This document shows positions 59,006 to 64,000 of a stretch of 64,000 bases of DNA, piece by piece (position 1 is the first letter of the stretch; each line of letters starts with the position of its first letter). A model generated the notes under the pieces. The model did no database searches. It saw only the letters and a list, made by a program, of their open reading frames with translations, and was not told the origin of the DNA. A program made the translations under genes and the position numbers. The stretch spans positions 62,001 through 126,000 of the forward strand of contig NZ_JAEMUX010000007.1 in assembly GCF_016598475.1 (NCBI RefSeq), written 5' to 3'. The stretch comes from Streptomyces adelaidensis (GTDB lineage Bacteria > Actinomycetota > Actinomycetes > Streptomycetales > Streptomycetaceae).

Positions 59006-60508
59006 TCACCGGCTCCCGGCGGCCGTGCGGTCGCGGATCACCAGCCGCTTCAGCAGCGGCCAGGCCAGCAGCACGGCGATGATCACGTACACGGTCACCG
59101 CGAACGGCGTGTTCACCATGCCCCGGACGCTGCCGTCGCTGATCTGCAAAGCCCGCCGCAACTGCTGCTCGGCGTTCGGGCCGAGGATGACGCCGATGAC
59201 GGCGGGCAGCACCGGCAGACCGTAGCGGCGCATACCGAAGCCGATCAGGCCGATGATCAGCAGGATCACCAGGTCGATCACCTCGCCGCCGACCGCGTAC
59301 GCGCCGACCGCCGCGAAGAAGAGGATCCCCGCGTAGAGATACGGCCGCGGAATGCGCAGCAGCTTCGCCCACAGCGGGGCCAGCGGCAGGTTGAGCGCGA
59401 GCAGCAGCACCATGCCGACGAAGAGCGAGGCGATCAGGCCCCACACCAGGTCGGGTTCGCGTTCGAAGAGCAGGGGGCCCGGCTGGATGCCGTACTGCTG
59501 GAAGGCGGCCAGCATGACCGCCGCGACCGCCGTGGTGGGCAGGCCGAGCGTCAGCATGGAGACGAGGGTGCCCGCCGCCGAGGCCGACGCCGCCGACTCG
59601 GGGCCCGCCACCCCCTCGATGGCGCCCTTGCCCCACTCGTCCTTGTGCTTCGACAGCCGTTTCTCGGTGACGTACGACAGGAAGGTGGGTATCTCGGCGC
59701 CGCCCGCCGGGATCGCGCCGAACGGGAACCCGATGAACGGGCCCCGCACCCATGACTTCCAGGTCCGCCGCACATCGCCCCGGCCCAGCCACGGCCGGCC
59801 CACCGGGATCGGCTCGGGCGCACCGCGCCGCAGATGGGCGGCGACCCACAGCGCCTCGCCGATGGCGAAGAGACCGACCGCGACGATCACTACGTCGACA
59901 CCGTCGGCGAGCTGGAGGGAACCGAAGGTCAGACGCTGCTGGCCGGTCATCTGGTCCAGGCCCACCAGGCCGATCGTCAGACCGATCAACAAGGAGGCGA
60001 GCCCCCGGATACGGGACGAGCCCAGCACGGACGTCACCGCGATGAACGCCAGCACCATGATCGCGAAGTAGTCCGGCGCACCGATGTCCACGGCCAGTTC
60101 GGCGACCGTCGGCGCGAGCAGCACCAGCAGGATCGTGCCGACCATGCCGCCCGCGAAGTGCCCGATGGCGGCGGCCGCCAGCGCCTGCGCGCCCCGCCCC
60201 GCCTTGGCCATCGGATGGCCTTCCATGGCCGCGACCACGGCCGCGCTCTCACCGGGCGTGTTGAGGAGGATCGAGGTGGTGGAACCGCCGAACATCGCTC
60301 CGTAGTAGATGCCCGCGAACATGATGAACGCGCCGACGGGGTTCAGCCCGTACGTCACCGGCAGCAGCAGCGCGACCGCCATGGCGGGACCGATGCCCGG
60401 CAGCACACCGATGGCCGTGCCCAGCAGGACACCGATCGCGGCCCACAGGATGTTGATCGGGGTCAGGGCCGTACCGAAGCCGTCGAGGAGGGAGCTCAGG
60501 GCGTCCAT
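59006..60508 (-). CDS. tctA: Tripartite tricarboxylate transporter permease TctA
   Basis: A 500-residue, 10-12-helix integral membrane subunit of the TTT family. It shows the conserved TctA motif region [22 protein letters not shown] (near 65-86), a second [16 protein letters not shown] (near 262) and [12 protein letters not shown] (near 318). It moves citrate or another carboxylate with proton or sodium coupling, using the periplasmic-type binding protein TctC. It is the last gene of the minus-strand tctCBA operon, one base after tctB. The substrate within the tricarboxylate/carboxylate class is not determined. Confidence 0.95.
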   Translation of the reverse strand: MDALSSLLDGFGTALTPINILWAAIGVLLGTAIGVLPGIGPAMAVALLLPVTYGLNPVGAFIMFAGIYYGAMFGGSTTSILLNTPGESAAVVAAMEGHPMAKAGRGAQALAAAAIGHFAGGMVGTILLVLLAPTVAELAVDIGAPDYFAIMVLAFIAVTSVLGSSRIRGLASLLIGLTIGLVGLDQMTGQQRLTFGSLQLADGVDVVIVAVGLFAIGEALWVAAHLRRGAPEPIPVGRPWLGRGDVRRTWKSWVRGPFIGFPFGAIPAGGAEIPTFLSYVTEKRLSKHKDEWGKGAIEGVAGPESAASASAAGTLVSMLTLGLPTTAVAAVMLAAFQQYGIQPGPLLFEREPDLVWGLIASLFVGMVLLLALNLPLAPLWAKLLRIPRPYLYAGILFFAAVGAYAVGGEVIDLVILLIIGLIGFGMRRYGLPVLPAVIGVILGPNAEQQLRRALQISDGSVRGMVNTPFAVTVYVIIAVLLAWPLLKRLVIRDRTAAGSR

Positions 60509-60509
60509 G

Positions 60510-61049
60510 TCAGAGCACTCCCATCAGCGGGCCGCCGGGGAGCGGCACCCCGAGCAGGTTGTTGAACACGGCGTACGTGGCCAGGGAGAGGACGGCCGCG
60601 ATGAGCGGGTCGCGGTCGAGGCGCCGGCTGCCGAGCGCGAAGGCGGCGCCCCAGAAGAGCAGCGCCCCCGCGACGGGGAAGCCGAGCGGTTCGATCAGGA
60701 CGGCCGCGCCGAGGAACACCCCGGCGAGCAGCAGTACCGTGCGCCAGTCGGCGGGCTCGGACAGGTCGATGTCCTCGCCGCCCTCGGCCTGGCCCCGGCC
60801 GCCGCGCAGCACGTCCACGGCGAGCAGCGCGGCTATCAGCAGCAGCCCGGCGCCCACCACGATCGGCACGGTCTTCGGGCCGACGGGACCGCGCTGGGCG
60901 ATGTCGACGTCCATGGTGAGCGCGTCGGTCAGCACCAGGACGCCGAGGGCCATCAGCAGGACACATACGCCGAGTTCGGAGTGGTCGCGCAGCCAGGAGC
61001 GGCGCTCGGCCGCGGGCGCCGGGGGAGTGCCGGTGGTTTCCGTCGTCAC
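60510..61049 (-). CDS. tctB: Tripartite tricarboxylate transporter small subunit TctB
   Basis: A 179-residue TctB-type protein with about four transmembrane helices: near 25-43 ([15 protein letters not shown]), 60-80, 105-125 and 140-165. The N terminus is a cytoplasmic charged stretch. It is the small membrane partner of TctA. Its GTG start overlaps the stop of tctC by four bases (GTGA), and tctA starts just beyond its stop, so the three genes form one translationally coupled operon. Sequence conservation in this subunit is low, so the assignment rests on position and hydropathy. Confidence 0.9.
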   Translation of the reverse strand: MTTETTGTPPAPAAERRSWLRDHSELGVCVLLMALGVLVLTDALTMDVDIAQRGPVGPKTVPIVVGAGLLLIAALLAVDVLRGGRGQAEGGEDIDLSEPADWRTVLLLAGVFLGAAVLIEPLGFPVAGALLFWGAAFALGSRRLDRDPLIAAVLSLATYAVFNNLLGVPLPGGPLMGVL

Positions 61050-62053
61050 AGTCCGAGCTCCTTCAGCACCGACACCACGCGCTTGTCCTGGGCGTCCAGG
61101 AACGCGCCGAACTCGTCGCCGGTGAGGAAGGCGTCGTCCCAGCCGTTCTGCTTCATCGACTGCCGCCACTCCGGCGAGTCGTGCAGCTCCTCGACCAGCC
61201 GGGTGAGCTTGTCCCGCTCGGCCTCGGTGAGGCCGGGCGGGGCGACGATGCCGCGCCAGTTGGTGAAGTTCACGTCGTAACCCGCCTCCTGGAGGGTCGG
61301 CGCGTCCAGCCCGTCGACCCGCTCCGGGCCGGTGACCGCGAGCAGCCGCAGCTCACCCGCCTTGATCTGGTCCAGGTACTCGCCGACCCCGGACACCCCG
61401 AAGGCGACCTTGTTGCCGAGGATCGAGGCGAGCAGCTCCCCGCCGCCGTCGAAGGGGACGTAGTTGACGTCCTTCGGCGCGATCCCCGCCGCCTGCGCCA
61501 TCAGCATCGGCGCCAGATGGTCGGGCCCGCCCGGCGCCGATCCGCCGCCCACCGGCAGCTTGCCGGGGTTCTCCTTCCACGCCCCGATGAGATCGTCGAT
61601 CGTCCGGTACGGGGAGTCCTTGGCGACCACCACGACGTCCTGCTCCTCGGTGAGGCGGGCTATCGGGGTGGTGTCGGCGAGGGTCTTCGGCGCGTCGTTG
61701 GAGCGGACGGCACCCACCACGCCGAGCCCCATCGACATGGCCAGCTTGCCGTTGCCGTGCTCGCTCACCAGCCGGCTCAGACCGACCGTTCCGCCGGCGC
61801 CGGGCAGGTTGAACACCTCGATGTTGTGGGTGAGCCCGGCGTCCTCTGCGTTCTTCGCGGCGGTGCGGGCCGTGATGTCGTAGCCGCCGCCGGGTGTGTT
61901 CGGAACCATGAAGCGCAGCCCCGGGATCTGCGTGCCGGCCTCACTGCCGCCGCCGGTCGTCAGCAGCGGTGGGCCCACGAGCACGAGCACGGCGGCCCCG
62001 AGCAGGGCGAGGACGGCCCGCCGTCGGGGAGTGCGCGGATGCACGAATGCCAC
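61046..62053 (-). CDS. tctC: Tripartite tricarboxylate transporter substrate-binding protein TctC
   Basis: A 335-residue exported solute-binding protein of the TctC/BugT family. The N-terminal signal or anchor (about 12-32, VLALLGAAVLVLVGPPLL) lacks a lipobox. Family features include LRFMVPNTPGGGYDITAR (near 45), PGAGGTVGL and GVVGAVRSNDAP. The second half has WRGIVAPPGL and EAGYDVNFTNW. It captures a carboxylate outside the membrane for TctAB. The GTG at 62053 has only a weak site (CAGGTG); longer ORFs upstream are low-complexity. It is divergent from the CitA-type sensor kinase, which likely senses the same ligand. Confidence 0.92.
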   Translation of the reverse strand: MAFVHPRTPRRRAVLALLGAAVLVLVGPPLLTTGGGSEAGTQIPGLRFMVPNTPGGGYDITARTAAKNAEDAGLTHNIEVFNLPGAGGTVGLSRLVSEHGNGKLAMSMGLGVVGAVRSNDAPKTLADTTPIARLTEEQDVVVVAKDSPYRTIDDLIGAWKENPGKLPVGGGSAPGGPDHLAPMLMAQAAGIAPKDVNYVPFDGGGELLASILGNKVAFGVSGVGEYLDQIKAGELRLLAVTGPERVDGLDAPTLQEAGYDVNFTNWRGIVAPPGLTEAERDKLTRLVEELHDSPEWRQSMKQNGWDDAFLTGDEFGAFLDAQDKRVVSVLKELGL

Positions 62054-62311
62054 CACCTGTCGATTGTGTCGAGTCACGCCGAGGGGGAGAAGTGACCTGG
62101 GACACATCGTGCCCACGCGGGGCGGGCCTGCCGCACTTGCGGAAGCAACGGTGGTTGTGGTCGTTGTGGTCACGGGCCCTGTCACCTTATGAGCACGTCC
62201 CTCACACGTCTCTTTCCCTGACCGCATGTGAGCGCCATGATTGTGCGACCCACCGCACAAGCCGACGTCCGAGCCGCCTGACGTCGGGTCGGTACGAGAG
62301 ATGAGTCCGTC
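62054..62311. promoter_or_regulatory. Divergent promoter region, tctC / CitA-type kinase
   Basis: A 258-base gap between oppositely transcribed genes. It contains an imperfect palindrome GGTCACGGG-C-CCTGTCACC at 62168-62186 (two mismatched pairs). It also contains a short AT-richer stretch near 62187-62215 and runs of GTT/GTG repeats. It is the likely binding region for the response regulator of this system, but no such gene is inside the window. Confidence 0.45.
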
Positions 62312-64000
62312 GTGGTCGCCGAGTTCCGCCGCCATACCCTCGCGGGCGAGATGCTGGTGCTCCAGCTCGCCATCGTCGTGGTGGTGCTGCTGGCGGTCGC
62401 CGCGGTCTCGCTCACCCAGTCCGCCGCGACCTTCAACCGGGTCGAGGGCCGCCGTGTCACCGCGCTCGCCGAACAGCTCGCCGCCAACCCCCTCGTACGC
62501 GACCGGCTGGCGCGGCCCGTGGCGCACGAGGCGCTTGCACCCCTGGTGAACTCCACCCAGACCCAGTCCGGAGTGACCTCGGTCACCGTCGCCGACGCCG
62601 ACGGCCGGATCGTCAGCTCCACCGACCCCACCGTGATCGGCGACCTGATGCCGACCGGCGAGGGCGCCGCCCCGGGCCGCGGCTGGTCCGGCTCGCTGAC
62701 CCTCGACGACAGCCGCGAACTCGTCGCCCAGGTGCCCGTCCTCGGCGAGACGGAGGCGAACCTCGGCCGGCTCCTGGGCACGGTGATGATCGGCGAGGCC
62801 TCCCCGACCGTGTGGCAGCGCCTCAGCGGCGCCTCCTCCTACCTCCTCGCCTACCTCGGCGTCGCCAGCGGCCTCGGCCTCGTCGGCTCCTGGCTGCTGG
62901 CCCGCCGCGTCAAGCGGCAGACCCTCGGCCTGGAGCCCCACGAGATCGCCGGCCTCGCCGAACACCGCGAGGCCATGCTGTACGGCATCGCCGAGGGCGT
63001 CATCGCCCTGGACCCGCAGCACCGGCTCACCCTCGTCAACGAGATGGGCCGCCGCTTGCTCGACCTGCCGGCCGACTGCGTCGGCAAGAGCCTCGCCGAC
63101 CTGGGCATCGAGGGACGGCTGTGCGACGTCCTGGTCGGCGCACAGGAACCGGCGGGGACGCGGGAGGGGGGCGCGGGCGCGCCTGAGGGCGAGGGGGTGG
63201 GCGACTCGCGTGACGGGGAGGGGGCGACCGGCCTCGGTGATCGCGACGGGGCGGCCGGATTCCGTGACGGGGAGGGCGCGGCCGGATTCCGTGACGGGGA
63301 GGGCACGGCGGGTTTCCGTGAAGGGGAAAGCACGGCGGGCTTGCGTGGTCGGGTGGGCGAGGCGGGCTCGGGCGGCTGGGAGGGTGCGGTCGGTTCGCGT
63401 GGTCGGGTGGGTGCGGCGGGCTCGCGCGACTGGGGAGGCGCGGTCGGCTCGGGCGACTGGGAGGGTGCGGTCGGCTCGGGCGATCGGGACGGCGCGGTCG
63501 GCTCGGGTGATCGGGTGGGTGCGGTCGGTTCGCATAATGGGGAGGGCGCGGTCGGCTCGCGTGATGGGGAGGGTGCCGCCCGCTCCCGTGACGCCTCCGC
63601 CGACCGGCGCGACGAGGTCGTCATCCGCCGGGGCCGGGTGCTGGTGATGAACCGGATGACCGTCACCAAGGACGGCCGCCACCTCGGCTCGGTCACCACC
63701 CTGCGGGACCGCACCGAGCTGGCCCGCCTCGAACGGGAGATCGGCTCCTTCCGCAGCTCCTCCGAGCTGCTGCGCGCCCAGGCCCACGAGTTCGCCAACC
63801 AGCTGCACACCATCTCCGGGCTCATCCAGATCGGCGAGCAGGACGAGGTCGTCCACTACATCCACGCGCTGAGCCGCCGCCGCCACTCCCTCGACGTCAC
63901 CCTCGGCCGCCGTGTCCGTGACACCACCGTCGCCGCCCTGCTCATGGCGAAGACCTCGCTCGCCGCGGAACGCCGGGTCACCCTGCGAATCTCGGACGGC
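62312..64000 (+). CDS. CitA/DcuS-type sensor histidine kinase with in-PAS 27-bp repeat array (3' end outside window)
   Basis: A membrane sensor kinase running off the window (563 residues seen). The N-terminal helix (about 14-37) leads to an extracellular sCache-like sensor domain (about 38-170), a second helix (about 173-196) and a PAS domain (from about 218: YGIAEGVIALDPQHRLTLVNEMGRRLL). The PAS core is interrupted at 298-430 by a 9-residue repeat array, then continues as EVVIRRGRVLVMNRM. The Spo0B-like helix follows with phospho-acceptor His492 in AHEFANQLHTISGLIQIG, then the ATPase begins. It is divergent from tctCBA and probably senses citrate or a related carboxylate. GTG start; the ribosome-binding site is weak. 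Confidence 0.88.
   Translation, partial: MVAEFRRHTLAGEMLVLQLAIVVVVLLAVAAVSLTQSAATFNRVEGRRVTALAEQLAANPLVRDRLARPVAHEALAPLVNSTQTQSGVTSVTVADADGRIVSSTDPTVIGDLMPTGEGAAPGRGWSGSLTLDDSRELVAQVPVLGETEANLGRLLGTVMIGEASPTVWQRLSGASSYLLAYLGVASGLGLVGSWLLARRVKRQTLGLEPHEIAGLAEHREAMLYGIAEGVIALDPQHRLTLVNEMGRRLLDLPADCVGKSLADLGIEGRLCDVLVGAQEPAGTREGGAGAPEGEGVGDSRDGEGATGLGDRDGAAGFRDGEGAAGFRDGEGTAGFREGESTAGLRGRVGEAGSGGWEGAVGSRGRVGAAGSRDWGGAVGSGDWEGAVGSGDRDGAVGSGDRVGAVGSHNGEGAVGSRDGEGAARSRDASADRRDEVVIRRGRVLVMNRMTVTKDGRHLGSVTTLRDRTELARLEREIGSFRSSSELLRAQAHEFANQLHTISGLIQIGEQDEVVHYIHALSRRRHSLDVTLGRRVRDTTVAALLMAKTSLAAERRVTLRISDG
63203..63601 (+). repeat. 27-bp in-frame tandem repeat array inside the PAS domain
   Basis: About fourteen copies of a 27-base unit plus a partial one run from 63203 to 63601. 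They encode 9-residue variants such as GFRDGEGAA, GSGDRDGAV and GSRDGEGAA. Divergence is patchy: copies 3 and 4 are nearly identical, and copies 9-12 share GS-D-GAV forms. Because 27 is a multiple of three, gain or loss of copies keeps the frame. It interrupts the PAS domain between the GRLCDVL and DEVVIRR parts. Confidence 0.95.

Noticed and set aside
63203..63601. CRISPR array
   Set aside because: The repeats are contiguous without spacers, are 27 bases long, diverge in sequence, and encode protein in frame with a kinase.
61046..63886. A very long minus-strand ORF spanning tctC and the kinase (946 aa) and a plus-strand ORF at 63210-63647
   Set aside because: Both contain low-complexity Arg/Pro/Thr/Ser runs that arise from reading the 27-bp repeat array and adjacent GC-rich coding sequence in wrong frames; the TctC start and the kinase frame explain the region.

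Overview
The window is actinobacterial chromosome and almost certainly Streptomyces: GC-rich sequence with strong third-position G/C, frequent GTG starts, and typical family content (DUF574 methyltransferase, SpoIIE/HATPase phosphatase, streptogrisin-like protease, F420-type PPOX protein, CUT1 sugar importers without their own ATPase, DUF1206, TerD). I found no rRNA, tRNA, insertion sequence, phage module or CRISPR array. Gene order looks like a chromosomal arm or arm/core border: short operons of metabolism, signalling and cell-surface functions.

Layout. 1-2.8 kb: the end of a biosynthetic-type operon (AMP-ligase, FAD monooxygenase, class IV aminotransferase) closed by a strong terminator. 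2.9-4.2 kb: AhpD-like protein and a secreted L,D-transpeptidase. 4.2-10.0 kb: a sugar regulon (MocA-type dehydrogenase, lipoprotein, two permeases, divergent ROK regulator). 10.1-15.6 kb: membrane-anchored serine protease, GNAT, DUF574 methyltransferase, a DESG-motif protein, secreted HAD phosphatase, PPOX protein. 15.6-21.1 kb: response regulator, FtsX-type ABC exporter and a divergent sensor kinase that is frame-disrupted. 21.2-26.4 kb: peptidoglycan-binding membrane protein, PAS-GAF-SpoIIE phosphatase, Tat-exported PAP2 enzyme with an autotransporter-like repeat. 26.5-34.3 kb: a second sugar regulon (BadF-type kinase, ROK regulator, lipoprotein, two permeases, a probable toroid-fold polysaccharide-active enzyme) followed by a truncated gene remnant. 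34.3-44.5 kb: P-loop kinase, ANTAR-GAF regulator, serine hydrolase, TerD-CAP-CAP fusion, RpiR regulator, DUF1206 pair, cholesterol-oxidase-like flavoprotein. 44.6-50.1 kb: TolB-amidohydrolase fusion, PobA, threonine dehydratase. 50.2-54.5 kb: a redox-signalling pair (cNMP-domain histidine kinase plus a receiver/thioredoxin-reductase fusion) next to a universal stress protein. 54.5-59 kb: DUF4032 kinase-like protein, small membrane protein, long-chain acyl-CoA ligase, hypothetical. 59-64 kb: tctCBA tricarboxylate importer divergent from a CitA/DcuS-type sensor kinase that runs off the window.

How genes work together. Two CUT1 importers each sit with a ROK regulator and a sugar-processing enzyme, and both lack an ATPase, so they probably use a shared one such as MsiK. 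The second carries a perfect 8-8-8 palindrome in the kinase/ROK divergent promoter. The tct genes and the sensor kinase are a probable substrate-sensing import unit. The 50-54 kb genes look like a stress or redox module.

Most notable sequence structures: a 27-bp in-frame minisatellite of about 14 copies inside the PAS domain of the terminal sensor kinase; an apparent small out-of-frame deletion in the 19.8-kb sensor kinase; an exact 43-bp tandem duplication across a stop codon; an 8-bp tandem array after the HAD phosphatase; and an AT-rich island with an inverted repeat at 39.6 kb.
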